Assembly: GCF_000024965.1 (NCBI RefSeq)
Contig: NC_013530.1
Span: 2,294,001-2,358,000, forward strand
DNA: 64,000 bases
Source: Xylanimonas cellulosilytica DSM 15894
GTDB taxonomy: Bacteria; Actinomycetota; Actinomycetes; Actinomycetales; Cellulomonadaceae
Direction of reading: 5' to 3'
The notes under the pieces are model-generated. The model saw nothing but the letters and a program-made list of their open reading frames with translations, made no database searches and was not told the DNA's origin. Position 1 is the stretch's first letter; every line of letters starts with the position of its first letter. Below are positions 32,436-42,968 of this stretch, in pieces. Made by a program: the position numbers and the translations under genes.

Positions 32436-33683
32436 TCAGCCGATCGCTGCCTGGATGTCAGCGATCATCTGGTCCCAGGTTGCGGCCGGATCGCTCGCGG
32501 CGCCCGAGATGATCTGCGCCTGGGCGGCACCCCAGAAGGTCCACACCTGGTTCATCGCCGGGATCGCGGGCATCGGGACGCCCTCGGCGCCCACGGCCGC
32601 CCACGCGGCGACGAGCGGGTCGGAGGCGGCGGCGTCGGCGGCGTCGACCTGGGCCGGCGGGCGGTTGCCGGCCACGAACAGCGCCGTCTGGACGTCAGCG
32701 GTCGACAGGTAGTTGGTGATGAAGTTCGTCGCGGCGACGGAGTTGCGCGACTGCGCGGAGAGGCAGAAGCCCTGGACGCCGACGAACGGCTGTGCGGGCT
32801 GGCCGCCCGCGGACGGGATCGTGTCGATCGAGAGGTTCACGTCCGGGAACGACTCGAGCATCCACGGGCCACCGATGATGAACGGGTACTCGCCCGAGGC
32901 GAACTTCTCCACGGCGATGTCGTAGGTCAGGTCGATCGAGAGGCGACCGGCAGCGCCCTCGGCGGCGAGCCAGTTCGCGAAGGCGTGACCGGCGTCGCCG
33001 CCCATCCCGATCGTCTCCGTGTACGAGCCGTCCTCGTTCTGCTCGAAGACCGGGGCACCGAACGACGTCTGGAGCGGGTAGTAGTGGAACGGGTCGGACT
33101 CGTTGCCGGTCTGGACCAGCACCGGGAAGTCGGTGATGCCCACGGCCTCGGCCATCGAGACGGCCTCGTCCCACGTCGTCGGGGCCTCGGGGGCGAGGTC
33201 GACGTTACGGATCAGGGCGATGTTCTCGATGGCGTACGGCAGGCCGAAGATCTGGCCGTCGTGCGTGAACGCCTCGATCGCGACGTCCTTGAACTGCGCC
33301 GGGTCGGCGATGGTCAGCGGGGCGACCACGCCGTTCTGGATCCAGCCGCCGATGCCGTCGTGCGTGCACACGGTGATGTCCGGGCCCTCGCCGGTCGGCA
33401 CCTGGGCGACGAAGTCGGGGCCGAGGTCCTCGAAGTTCTTCTGGACGAGCTCGATCTCGATGCCGGTCTCGGCGGTGAAGCCGTCCGCTGCGGCCTGGAC
33501 CGGGCCGAGGCGGGTCTCGTCGACCCACATGGTCAGCGTGGTGCCGGTGTCCTCGCCCGCGTCCTGGGTCGGAGTGGCGGTCGGCTCGTCGGTGGGCTCG
33601 GCTTCCGGCGTCCCGCCACCGCAGGCGGTGAGGGTGAGGGCGACTGCGAGAGTCGTGCCGATGAGGGGAATGCGGCGTCGCAT
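32436..33683 (-). CDS. malE: Maltodextrin-binding lipoprotein MalE
   Basis: A 415-residue lipoprotein: MRRR n-region, hydrophobic h-region, lipobox LTAC (Cys21), a Thr/Pro/Glu linker of about 25 residues, then an SBP type 1 domain (LTMWVDETRLGPVQAAADGF, GLPYAIENIALIRN, FIIGGPWML). It delivers maltodextrins to MalFG. ATG 33683 has gggagc upstream. It is driven by a visible promoter with a LacI-type operator and is divergent from the LacI gene. Confidence 0.95.
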   Translation of the reverse strand: MRRRIPLIGTTLAVALTLTACGGGTPEAEPTDEPTATPTQDAGEDTGTTLTMWVDETRLGPVQAAADGFTAETGIEIELVQKNFEDLGPDFVAQVPTGEGPDITVCTHDGIGGWIQNGVVAPLTIADPAQFKDVAIEAFTHDGQIFGLPYAIENIALIRNVDLAPEAPTTWDEAVSMAEAVGITDFPVLVQTGNESDPFHYYPLQTSFGAPVFEQNEDGSYTETIGMGGDAGHAFANWLAAEGAAGRLSIDLTYDIAVEKFASGEYPFIIGGPWMLESFPDVNLSIDTIPSAGGQPAQPFVGVQGFCLSAQSRNSVAATNFITNYLSTADVQTALFVAGNRPPAQVDAADAAASDPLVAAWAAVGAEGVPMPAIPAMNQVWTFWGAAQAQIISGAASDPAATWDQMIADIQAAIG

Positions 33684-33736
33684 CAGTGCTCCCGGGTATC
33701 TGGGGTGAGCCAGAATCGGTACGCACGTACCGGCTC

Positions 33737-33782
33737 TGGCATCGAACGGTGCCAACGTAGAGCGCAATCCGCACCGATGCAA
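33737..33782 (-). promoter_or_regulatory. malE promoter with overlapping LacI-type operator
   Basis: Read leftward: -35 TTGCAT (33777-33782), a 17-nt spacer, -10 TACGTT (33754-33759), then the palindrome TGGCA-N-CG-NN-CG-N-TGCCA (33737-33754) over the likely transcription start. The central CG and symmetric arms are typical LacI-family operator features, and the position is right for repression by the divergent LacI protein. Confidence 0.7.
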
Positions 33783-33883
33783 CAGATGCTGTAATTTTGC
33801 ACCGGGCGTTGCACAGATCGCGCCAACAGGTCACGATCAGACAACGGTCCCCCGTTCTCGGGGGCCAGGAACAAGGAGGTTCG

Positions 33884-34951
33884 GTGTCCACATTCGCTCC
33901 TGGGCGCCCCCGTCTCGCCGACATCGCGGCGCAGGCAGGGGTCTCCACCGCGACGGTCTCCCGCGTGCTCAACGGCAAGTCCGTCGTGGCAGGCGAGACC
34001 CGTCAGGCCGTCATGGCCGCCCTGGACGTGCTCGGCTACGAGCGCCCCCAGGTCACCGGCGCGCGGTCGGCCGGACTCGTCGGCCTGGTGGTGCCCGAGC
34101 TGAGCAACCCCGTGTTCCCCGCCATCGCGCAGGCCGCCGAGTCGCTGCTCGCGCAGGCCGGGTACACGCCGCTGCTGTGCACCCAGTCCCCCGGCGGCAC
34201 CACCGAGGACGAGTACATCGAGACCCTCGGTGCGCACGGGGTCAACGGCATCCTCTTCGTCTCCGGCCTGCACGCTGACACGACGGCGAGCCGGGAGCGC
34301 TACCGCAAGCTGCGCGAGCGGGGCGTGCCGATCGTGCTGATCGGCGGCTTCGCCCCCGAGGTCGACGCCCCCCAGGTGTCCACCGACGAGCGGGCCGCCT
34401 CCCACCTGGCCGTCCGCCACCTGGTCGCGCAGGGGCACCGCGCGATCGGGCTCGCCCTGGGCCCCGAGCGGTTCGTCCCGTCGCGCCGCAAGCGCGCGGG
34501 CTTCCTCGAGGCGCTGGTCCTGGCCGGGCTCGCGGCCGACGAGGAGGCGGCCGCCGCCCACGTCGTCTCCAGCCTGTACACGGTCGAGGGCGGCACGGCC
34601 GCGGCGAACGAGCTCCTCGACGCCGGTCACACGGCGCTCGTGTGCGCCTCCGACGTGATGGCGCTGGGCGCCGTCCGCGCGGCACGCTCGCGCGGGCTGC
34701 GCATCCCCGAGGACGTCTCCGTCGTCGGCTACGACGACTCCCCGCTCATGGCGTTCACCGACCCCCCGCTGACCACGGTCCGCCAGCCGGTGCAGAGCCT
34801 GTGCCGCACGGCCGTGCAGATGCTGCTGTCCGAGATCCGCGGCGAGCGCGCCACGCGCTCCGAGATCGTCGTCGAACCCGAGCTGGTGGTCCGCAGGTCC
34901 ACCGGCGCCGCATCCCTGCCCGCCCCGACCCCCACGGAGGTCCACCGATGA
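33884..34951 (+). CDS. LacI-family regulator of the maltodextrin regulon
   Basis: A 355-residue repressor. Its HTH is [20 protein letters not shown], followed by the effector domain ([18 protein letters not shown] ... [12 protein letters not shown]). GTG 33884 has a strong acaaggaggt site. It is divergent from malE and overlaps the downstream GH13 gene by 4 bp, so both are made together. The inferred effector is maltose or a maltodextrin. Confidence 0.93.
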   Translation: MSTFAPGRPRLADIAAQAGVSTATVSRVLNGKSVVAGETRQAVMAALDVLGYERPQVTGARSAGLVGLVVPELSNPVFPAIAQAAESLLAQAGYTPLLCTQSPGGTTEDEYIETLGAHGVNGILFVSGLHADTTASRERYRKLRERGVPIVLIGGFAPEVDAPQVSTDERAASHLAVRHLVAQGHRAIGLALGPERFVPSRRKRAGFLEALVLAGLAADEEAAAAHVVSSLYTVEGGTAAANELLDAGHTALVCASDVMALGAVRAARSRGLRIPEDVSVVGYDDSPLMAFTDPPLTTVRQPVQSLCRTAVQMLLSEIRGERATRSEIVVEPELVVRRSTGAASLPAPTPTEVHR

Positions 34952-36663
34952 CCATCGTCCACGAGCCCTTCGGCACCACGGAGTGGTGGCGCACCGCCGT
35001 CATCTACCAGGTGTACCCGCGCTCCTTCGCCGACGGGAACGGCGACGGCATCGGCGACCTGCCGGGCGTCACCGCCCGCCTCGAGCACCTCGCCGCGCTC
35101 GGCGTCGACGCCGTGTGGCTGAGCCCGTTCTACCGCTCGCCGCAGCGTGACGCCGGCTACGACGTCGCCGACTACCGCGACGTCGACCCGCTCTTCGGCA
35201 CGCTCGACGACGCCGACGCGATGATCGCGCGCGCCCACGAGCTCGGGCTGCGCGTGATCGTCGACCTGGTGCCCAACCACACCTCCAGCGAGCACGCCTG
35301 GTTCCAGGCCGCGCTGGCCGCTGCCCCCGGCTCGCCGGAGCGCGGGCGCTACCTGTTCCGCGACGGCCAGGGCGAGAGCGGCGAGCTGCCGCCCAACAAC
35401 TGGCGGTCCATCTTCGGCGGTCCCGCGTGGACGCGCGTGCCGGACCCGGCGGGCGCCGGGCAGTGGTACCTGCACCTCTTCGACTCCTCCCAGCCCGACC
35501 TCGACTGGACCAACCCGGAGGTCCGCGCCGAGCTCGAGGACGTGCTGCGGTTCTGGCTGCGCCGCGGCGTCGACGGGTTCCGCGTCGACGTCGCCCACGG
35601 CCTGGTCAAGGCCGACGGCCTGCCCGACTGGGACGGCACGGTGGAGATGGTGGCCGGCACCGACCCCGGCGCGCCCGAGGACGGCCAGTCCCCCGCGTTC
35701 GGCAGCGGCCCGATGTTCGACCAGGACGGCGTCCACGACGTCTACCGTGCCTGGCGCAGGGTCCTCGACGAGTTCGACGCCGACGGCGAGCGCCGCTCGC
35801 GCGCCCTGGTCGCCGAGGCGTGGGTCGAGCCGCCGGCGCGCCTGGCCCGCTACGTGCGCGACGACGAGATGCAGCAGGCGTTCAACTTCTCGTTCCTGAC
35901 CTCGCTGTGGGACGCGGCCGAGTACCGCCGCTGGATCACGGAGTCGCTGGAGAGCCTCGACGCCGTCGGCGCCCCCACCACCTGGGTGCTGTCCAACCAC
36001 GACGTCGTCCGCCACCCGTCGCGCTTCGGCCTGCCCGTGCCCGGCACCCGCACCAACGGCATCTTCGCCCACCAGACGCAGCCCGACGAGGAGCTCGGCC
36101 TGCGCCGCGGCCGCGCCGCCACGCTGTTCATGCTCGCCCTGCCGGGCTCCGCCTACCTCTACCAGGGCGAGGAGCTCGGGCTGCCCGAGCACACCACCCT
36201 GCCCGACGACGTCCGCGAGGACCCGTCCTACTTCCGCACCGGGCACGCGGAGGCCGGGCGCGACGGCTGCCGGGTGCCGATCCCGTGGTCCGCGCACGAG
36301 CCGGGCTTCGGCTTCTCCCCGACGGGCCGCACGTGGCTGCCCCAGCCGGAGTCGTGGGCGGCCTACGCGGCCGACGCCCAGACCGGTGTCAAGGGGTCCA
36401 CGCTCGAGCTGTACCGCTCGGCGCTCGCGCTGCGCCGCGAGCACACCCTGGGCGCGGGCGGCATGGAATGGGTCGAGGGCTACCCCGACGACGTCCTCGC
36501 GTTCCGCACGTCCCGGCCCGACGGCGCGGGCGTCGTCGTCGTCGCCAACCTGGGCACGACGCCGGTGGCGTTGCCCGCGGGCGCGAAGGTGCTGCTGGCC
36601 TCGGCCGACCTGGCCGACGACGGCGCGCTGCCCGCCGACGTCGCGGTCTGGCTGCGCGGCTGA
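34948..36663 (+). CDS. GH13 alpha-glucosidase
   Basis: A 571-residue cytoplasmic alpha-glucosidase. It contains [34 protein letters not shown], nucleophile Asp214 in GFRVDVAH, acid/base Glu290 in VAEAW and Asp352 in SNHDVVRH. It hydrolyses maltose or maltodextrins to glucose. The stop is followed by three copies of the 25-bp palindrome. The C-terminal beta domain ends VAVWLRG. Confidence 0.95.
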   Translation: MTIVHEPFGTTEWWRTAVIYQVYPRSFADGNGDGIGDLPGVTARLEHLAALGVDAVWLSPFYRSPQRDAGYDVADYRDVDPLFGTLDDADAMIARAHELGLRVIVDLVPNHTSSEHAWFQAALAAAPGSPERGRYLFRDGQGESGELPPNNWRSIFGGPAWTRVPDPAGAGQWYLHLFDSSQPDLDWTNPEVRAELEDVLRFWLRRGVDGFRVDVAHGLVKADGLPDWDGTVEMVAGTDPGAPEDGQSPAFGSGPMFDQDGVHDVYRAWRRVLDEFDADGERRSRALVAEAWVEPPARLARYVRDDEMQQAFNFSFLTSLWDAAEYRRWITESLESLDAVGAPTTWVLSNHDVVRHPSRFGLPVPGTRTNGIFAHQTQPDEELGLRRGRAATLFMLALPGSAYLYQGEELGLPEHTTLPDDVREDPSYFRTGHAEAGRDGCRVPIPWSAHEPGFGFSPTGRTWLPQPESWAAYAADAQTGVKGSTLELYRSALALRREHTLGAGGMEWVEGYPDDVLAFRTSRPDGAGVVVVANLGTTPVALPAGAKVLLASADLADDGALPADVAVWLRG

Positions 36664-36665
36664 GA

Positions 36666-36738
36666 GGTTTCGACAGGCTCAACCACCGGTGGTTGAGCCT
36701 GTCGAGACCCACCGGTGGTTGAGCCTGTCGAAACCACC
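36666..36738. repeat. Three copies of the 25-bp palindrome
   Basis: One copy is inverted (36666-36687) and two are direct (36688-36709, 36714-36738, the last a consensus copy). The first pair forms a hairpin of about 22 bp with almost no loop. They separate the convergent GH13 and dusB genes and probably act as a bidirectional terminator. Confidence 0.9.
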
Positions 36739-36748
36739 TCGGGCCCGA

Positions 36749-37951
36749 TCAGCCGCCCGAGACGCTGAGCTCCGCCTCGCGGAGCTTCTCCTCCCACGCG
36801 GGGTCGAGGTCGCGCGAGTCCAGCCAGCCGTAGGGCAGGTGCGGCGTCTTGGGCGTGCCGGCGCGGCCGCGCTGCCCCTCGGCATCCTTGCCCGGGTACG
36901 GGGCGTCCCCGAGGGCGTCCAGCAGCTCACGCAGCTCCGCGAGCGTGGACACCAGGGCGAGCGCGTGCCGGGCCTCGCCGCCGACGGCGTAGCCCTTGAG
37001 GTACCAGGCCATGTGCTTGCGCAGGTCGCGCACGCCCTTGTGCTCGTCGCCGTCGTAGTACTCGATCATCAGCTCGCCGTGCCGGTAGATCGTGTCCGCG
37101 ACCTCGCGCAGCGTGGGCTGCACGCGCACCGTCTGCCCGTGGAACGCCGCCGCGAGGTCGGCGAACAGCCAGGGGCGCCCCTGGCAGCCGCGCCCGACGA
37201 CGACGCCGTCGGCACCCGTCTCGGCGACCATGCGCAGGGCGTCGTCGGCGGACCAGATGTCCCCGTTGCCGAGCACCGGAACCGACGTGACCGCCTCCTT
37301 GAGGCGCGCGATCGACGGCCAGCGGGCCTCTCCCGAGTAGTGCTGCGCGACCGTGCGCGCGTGCAGCGCGACGGCCGCCACCCCGAGACCCTCGGCGATG
37401 GTGCCCGCCTCCAGGTAGGTGAGGTGATCGTCGTCGATGCCCTCACGCATCTTGATGGTGACCGGCACCCCGTAGGGAGCAGCGGCATCGACGGCGGCGC
37501 GCACGATGTCGGTGAAGAGCTGCCGCTTCCAGGGCAGCGCACCCCCGCCGCCCTTGCGGGTGACCTTGGGCACCGGGCAGCCGAAGTTGAGGTCGACGTG
37601 GTCGGCGCGGTCCTCGCTCGCGATGATGCGCACGGCGGCCCCGACCGTCGCCGGGTCGACGCCGTAGACCTGTGCCGAGCGCGGCGTCTCGTCGGCGCCA
37701 AACGTCACGATGCGCAGGGCCTCCGCGTTGCGCTCCACCAGCGCCCGCGACGTCACCATCTCGGCGACGTACAGGCCCGGGTGCTCCCCGCCCGACGCGC
37801 CGGCCTCACGGCACAGCGTGCGGAAAGCACGGTTGGTGACCCCGGCCATCGGCGCCAGCACGACGGGGGTGTCGACCGTCATCGGCCCGATCTGCAGGGG
37901 CGGCAGCACGCGCGCCGACGCATGCCGCGAAGCCTCGATGGTGGGGGTCAT
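36749..37951 (-). CDS. dusB: tRNA-dihydrouridine synthase
   Basis: A 400-residue flavoenzyme that reduces uridines in tRNA D-loops. It has PVVLAPMAGVTNRAFR near the N-terminus, LNFGCPVPK with catalytic Cys125, VTIKMREG, and VLGNGDIWS with GADGVVVGRG for FMN phosphate binding. ATG 37951 is favoured over 37960 because GAGAAT lies 7 nt upstream. In actinobacteria dusB commonly lies near dgt and glyS, as here with the sugar island in between. Confidence 0.95.
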   Translation of the reverse strand: MTPTIEASRHASARVLPPLQIGPMTVDTPVVLAPMAGVTNRAFRTLCREAGASGGEHPGLYVAEMVTSRALVERNAEALRIVTFGADETPRSAQVYGVDPATVGAAVRIIASEDRADHVDLNFGCPVPKVTRKGGGGALPWKRQLFTDIVRAAVDAAAPYGVPVTIKMREGIDDDHLTYLEAGTIAEGLGVAAVALHARTVAQHYSGEARWPSIARLKEAVTSVPVLGNGDIWSADDALRMVAETGADGVVVGRGCQGRPWLFADLAAAFHGQTVRVQPTLREVADTIYRHGELMIEYYDGDEHKGVRDLRKHMAWYLKGYAVGGEARHALALVSTLAELRELLDALGDAPYPGKDAEGQRGRAGTPKTPHLPYGWLDSRDLDPAWEEKLREAELSVSGG

Positions 37952-37998
37952 GGGAGCCATTCTCCCACCGGGGCATCGGAGTCGTATCGTCCTGACCC

Positions 37999-39456
37999 GT
38001 GACAGACTCCTCCGCGGCGCGCCCGCTGACCGTCCCCCGCAGCACCTGGCTGGCACTGTCGGTGCTGCTGCTCGGCGTCGCGATGGCCCTGCTCGACACC
38101 ACCATCGTCAACGTCGCCCTGCCGACCATCCGCACCAGCCTCGACGCCTCCGAGGCCACGCTGTCGTGGATCGTCTCGGGGTACGCGCTCGCCTACGGCC
38201 TGGCGCTGATCCCCTCCGGGCGCCTGGGTGACCGGTTCGGCCACTCCCGGATGTTCATCATCGGGCTCACCGGGTTCACCCTGGCGAGCCTGTGGTGCGG
38301 GCTCGCCGGCGGCCCCACCGAGCTGATCGTCGCGCGCATCGTGCAGGGCGCGTCGGGCGGGGTGTTCTTCCCCGCGGTGACCGCGCTCATCCAGCTCATG
38401 TTCCCCGCGCTCGTCCGCGGCAAGGCGTTCGCCGTCATGGGCGCCACCATCGGGTTCTCCACCGCGCTGGGCCCGATCGTGGGCGGCCTGCTCATCGAGG
38501 CGTTCGGCGTCGAGGAAGGGTGGCGGTCGATCTTCTTCGTCAACCTGCCGTTCGGCGTCATCGCCGTGATCGCCGCCGTCCGCCTGCTGCCGCGCATCGT
38601 CGAGGGACGGGGGTCGACGGGAGTCGACGGCCTCGGGCTGCTGCTCCTGTCCGCGTCCCTGGTGGCGCTGCTCGTCCCGCTCATCCAGGGCGAGGACGCC
38701 GGCTGGCCGCTGTGGACGTGGGCGTCGATCGTGGGCAGCCTCGTCCTGCTGGCACTCTTCGCGCTGTGGGAGGTGGCGGTCGTCCGGCGCGGCCGGTCGC
38801 CGCTGGTCCCGCCCCACCTGTTCACCCACGGCCAGTTCACCGGTGGCGTGCTGCTCGCGATGGTCTACTTCGCGGCCTTCACCAGCATCTTCTTCACCAT
38901 CTCGATCATGTGGCAGTCCGGTCTGGGGCACTCGGCCCTCTCGTCGGGCCTGGTGAGCGTGCCGTTCGCGGCGGGGTCGATCATCGGCGCCCCGCTCAGC
39001 GACCGGCTCGCCCGGAAGCTCGGGCGGACCGTGCTCGCCATCGGTGCCGGCCTGGTGGCGACCGGCCTGGTCGCCGTGTGGGTGCTGCTCGTGACGGTGC
39101 CCGGACAGGACCTCACCCACCTTGTGCTCGCCGGGCCGCTGCTCCTGGCCGGCATGGGATCGGGCATCTTCATCGCCCCGAACACGCAGTTCATCGTCGC
39201 GACCGTGGAGCGTTCCGAGGCCGGGGCAGCCTCCGGCGTCGTCGGCGTGGCCCAGCGCATCGGCTCGGCCGCGGGGATCGCGGTGATCGGAGCGGTGCTG
39301 TTCGGCGCCCTCGACTTCCCGCCCGGCCGGCCGACCCCGGACGTGGTCGCGGAGGTCTTCACGACGGCGGCGTCGCACGCCATGGCCGTCTCGGCAGGCC
39401 TCGCGATCCTGGCCTTCGCCCTGGTCTTCGCCCTCCCGAAGCGCATCACCCACTGA
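37999..39456 (+). CDS. MFS exporter, DHA2/EmrB-like
   Basis: A 485-residue, 14-helix inner-membrane antiporter. Helix 1 has LLDTTIVNVALPTI, motif A is GRLGDRFGHSRMFI, helix 4 has ARIVQGASGGVFFPA and motif C GFSTALGPIVGGLL. The substrate is not predictable. GTG 37999 has TATCGT 8 nt upstream and no Shine-Dalgarno, suggesting near-leaderless expression. Divergent from dusB; ends at a long perfect hairpin. Confidence 0.9.
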   Translation: MTDSSAARPLTVPRSTWLALSVLLLGVAMALLDTTIVNVALPTIRTSLDASEATLSWIVSGYALAYGLALIPSGRLGDRFGHSRMFIIGLTGFTLASLWCGLAGGPTELIVARIVQGASGGVFFPAVTALIQLMFPALVRGKAFAVMGATIGFSTALGPIVGGLLIEAFGVEEGWRSIFFVNLPFGVIAVIAAVRLLPRIVEGRGSTGVDGLGLLLLSASLVALLVPLIQGEDAGWPLWTWASIVGSLVLLALFALWEVAVVRRGRSPLVPPHLFTHGQFTGGVLLAMVYFAAFTSIFFTISIMWQSGLGHSALSSGLVSVPFAAGSIIGAPLSDRLARKLGRTVLAIGAGLVATGLVAVWVLLVTVPGQDLTHLVLAGPLLLAGMGSGIFIAPNTQFIVATVERSEAGAASGVVGVAQRIGSAAGIAVIGAVLFGALDFPPGRPTPDVVAEVFTTAASHAMAVSAGLAILAFALVFALPKRITH

Positions 39457-39467
39457 CCCCGCCCGCG

Positions 39468-39535
39468 CCCGCCCGCGAGGTAGTACCCCGTACTACCTCG
39501 CGGGCGGGGTAGTACGGGGTACGACCTCGCGGGGG
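39468..39535. terminator. Long perfect hairpin with an extra third arm
   Basis: cccgcccgcgaggtagtac (39468-39486) pairs perfectly over 19 bp with 39490-39508 around a 3-base loop. A further partial copy, gtacggggtacgacctcgcggg (39513-39534), repeats the motif and can pair alternatively. It separates the convergent MFS and glyS genes and looks like a copy of a palindromic intergenic repeat different from the 25-bp one. Confidence 0.8.
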
Positions 39536-39549
39536 TCGGCGCCGGGTGG

Positions 39550-40950
<1,401 letters not shown>

Positions 40951-41093
40951 GGGATCACTCCTGTGCGGTCGGCCCGCCGGTGGCTCCGGCGGAACTGGGT
41001 GGGACGCCGGGTGGCGTCGGCGTCCCAGCCTACGGTGCCGGTGCTGGTGGGCGCCGCGGCCGCGGCGCCGGGCGGCCACCACCGGCAACGCGT

Positions 41094-41131
41094 TTGACAA
41101 TCATTCTCAGTTCTCCTGAGAATCATTCTCG
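41094..41131 (+). promoter_or_regulatory. znu promoter with two Zur boxes
   Basis: TTGACA (41094-41099) and GAGAAT (41118-41123) with an 18-nt spacer form the promoter. Two 15-bp palindromes, TGAcAATcATTcTCA (41095-41109) and TGAgAATcATTcTCg (41117-41131), match the Zur consensus and cover both -35 and -10. The second touches the GTG start, so zinc-bound Zur would block transcription fully. Confidence 0.85.
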
Positions 41132-42132
41132 TGAACCTCCGTCGCACCGCCGCCCTCGCCGGCACCGCCCTCCTGCTCCCCCTCGCGCTCACCGCCTGCG
41201 GGTCCGGCGACGACACCGCCGCCGACGGCGACCGCCTCCAGGTCCTCGCCTCGTTCTACCCGTTGCAGTTCGTGGCCCAGTCGGTCGCGGGCGAGCTCGC
41301 CGACGTCGACAACCTCACGCCGCCCGCGGCCGACCCGCACGACCTCGAGCTCTCCCCCGCCCGGGCGCGCGAGATCTCCAGCGCCGACGTCGTCATCACG
41401 CTCGGCGGGTTCCAGCCGGCCGTCGACGACGCCGTCGCGGCCCGCGAGCCCGCGCACCTCGTCGACGCGGCCGACGTCGTCACCCTGCTGCCCGCGACCG
41501 TCACCGGCGGCGAGGAGGAGCACGACCACGCCGACGACGACGCGCACGACGACGGATACACGCACGACGGTGACGCGCACGACGACCATGACCACGACCT
41601 CGGCGGCCTCGACCCGCACTTCTGGCTGGACCCGACCCGGCTCGCCCAGCTCGCCCAGCCCGTCGCCGACGCCCTGAGCGCCGCCGACCCCGACAACGCC
41701 GCGACGTTCGCGGCCAACGCGGCCGCGCTGGTGGAACGCCTCGACGACCTCGACCAGGAGCTCGCCGCGGGCCTGGCCCCGTTCGCGGGCGCGACGCTGA
41801 TCACGAGCCACACGGCGTTCGGCTACCTCGCCGACCGCTACGGCCTGGCGCAGGTGGGCGTCACCGGCCTCGACCACGACATCGAGCCGTCACCGGCCCG
41901 CATGCGGGAGATCGGCGACCTCGCGCGCCGGTACGGCGTCACCACCCTGTTCTCCGAGACCCTCGTCAGCCCTCGCGTCATCGCGACCCTGGCCTCCGAC
42001 CTGGGACTGCGCACGGCCGTCCTGGACACGGTCGAGGGCCTCGGCCAGGACGACGCCGACGCCGGGGAGGACTATGTGAGCATCATGCAGCGCAACCTCA
42101 CCGCACTGACCGAGGGGCTGACCGCACCGTGA
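41131..42132 (+). CDS. znuA: Zinc-binding lipoprotein ZnuA
   Basis: A 333-residue cluster A-I binding protein. Lipobox LTAC (Cys23). The domain order is VLASFYPLQFVAQSVAG, PPAADPHDLELSPA (metal His), a His/Asp-rich loop at about residues 130-155 (HDHADDDAHDDGYTHDGD), LDPHFWLDP, and GLDHDIEPSPA. It captures zinc outside the membrane. The GTG is 7 nt from the -10, so the mRNA is probably leaderless. First in znuACB-zur; it overlaps znuC by 4 bp. Confidence 0.96.
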   Translation: MNLRRTAALAGTALLLPLALTACGSGDDTAADGDRLQVLASFYPLQFVAQSVAGELADVDNLTPPAADPHDLELSPARAREISSADVVITLGGFQPAVDDAVAAREPAHLVDAADVVTLLPATVTGGEEEHDHADDDAHDDGYTHDGDAHDDHDHDLGGLDPHFWLDPTRLAQLAQPVADALSAADPDNAATFAANAAALVERLDDLDQELAAGLAPFAGATLITSHTAFGYLADRYGLAQVGVTGLDHDIEPSPARMREIGDLARRYGVTTLFSETLVSPRVIATLASDLGLRTAVLDTVEGLGQDDADAGEDYVSIMQRNLTALTEGLTAP

Positions 42133-42968
42133 CCGCCACCGCAGCACCCGACACCGCAGCACCCGACGTCGACGACGTCGTCATCGACGCCCGTGACGTG
42201 CACGTGCGCCTCGGCACCAGCCACGTGCTGCGCGGCGTCGACCTGACGGTCCGGCGCGGCGAGGTCGTCGCGCTGCTGGGCGCCAACGGGTCGGGCAAGT
42301 CCACCCTGGTGCGCGCGCTCGTCGGGGCGCTGCCCGCGGCGTCGGGCACGGTCCGCGTGCCACCACCGGCCCGGATGGGCTACGTGCCGCAGCGTGTCAG
42401 CGCGGCGGGCGGCATCCCCTCCACGGCCCAGGAGGTCGTGGCGTCAGGGCTGCTGCGGCCCGGCCGTCTGCGTCTGCCGCGCGGCTGGCGCGACCAGGTG
42501 CACGACGCGCTCGAGCTCGTCGGGCTCGCCGACCGGTGCCACGACGCGACCAACCACCTCTCGGGCGGCCAGCAGCAGCGCGTGCTCATCGCGCGCGCCC
42601 TGGTCCGCGAGCCCGAGCTCCTGGTGCTCGACGAGCCCGTCGCCGGCGTCGACCAGCCCTCGCAGCAGCAGTTCGCCGCCACGATGACGCGCCTGGTCGC
42701 CCAAGGGCTCACCGTGCTGGTGGTGCTGCACGAGCTGGGCGAGCTCGCCCCGCTGGTCACCCGCGCCGTCGTGCTGCGGCACGGGCGGGTGGTGCACGAC
42801 GGCGCACCGCCGTCGGCCCGCGGCGGGCACGCCGCGCACGACCACGAGCACGTCCACCCGCACGCCGCGACCACCGCCGCCGTCGCGGGTGGCGAGTCCG
42901 GGTTCACGGGCTTCGAGGACTCCACCGCCGCGTTCACCGACCACCCCGGGACGGAGGTTCGTCCGTGA
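42129..42968 (+). CDS. znuC: Zinc ABC transporter ATPase ZnuC
   Basis: A 279-residue ATPase. Walker A GANGSGKST, signature LSGGQQQ, Walker B LLVLDEPVAG, and the H-loop VVLHELGE. The C-terminal tail is His-rich (HAAHDHEHVHPHAA), possibly a zinc sensor or buffer. GTG 42129 overlaps znuA, and its stop overlaps znuB. Confidence 0.96.
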   Translation: MTATAAPDTAAPDVDDVVIDARDVHVRLGTSHVLRGVDLTVRRGEVVALLGANGSGKSTLVRALVGALPAASGTVRVPPPARMGYVPQRVSAAGGIPSTAQEVVASGLLRPGRLRLPRGWRDQVHDALELVGLADRCHDATNHLSGGQQQRVLIARALVREPELLVLDEPVAGVDQPSQQQFAATMTRLVAQGLTVLVVLHELGELAPLVTRAVVLRHGRVVHDGAPPSARGGHAAHDHEHVHPHAATTAAVAGGESGFTGFEDSTAAFTDHPGTEVRP

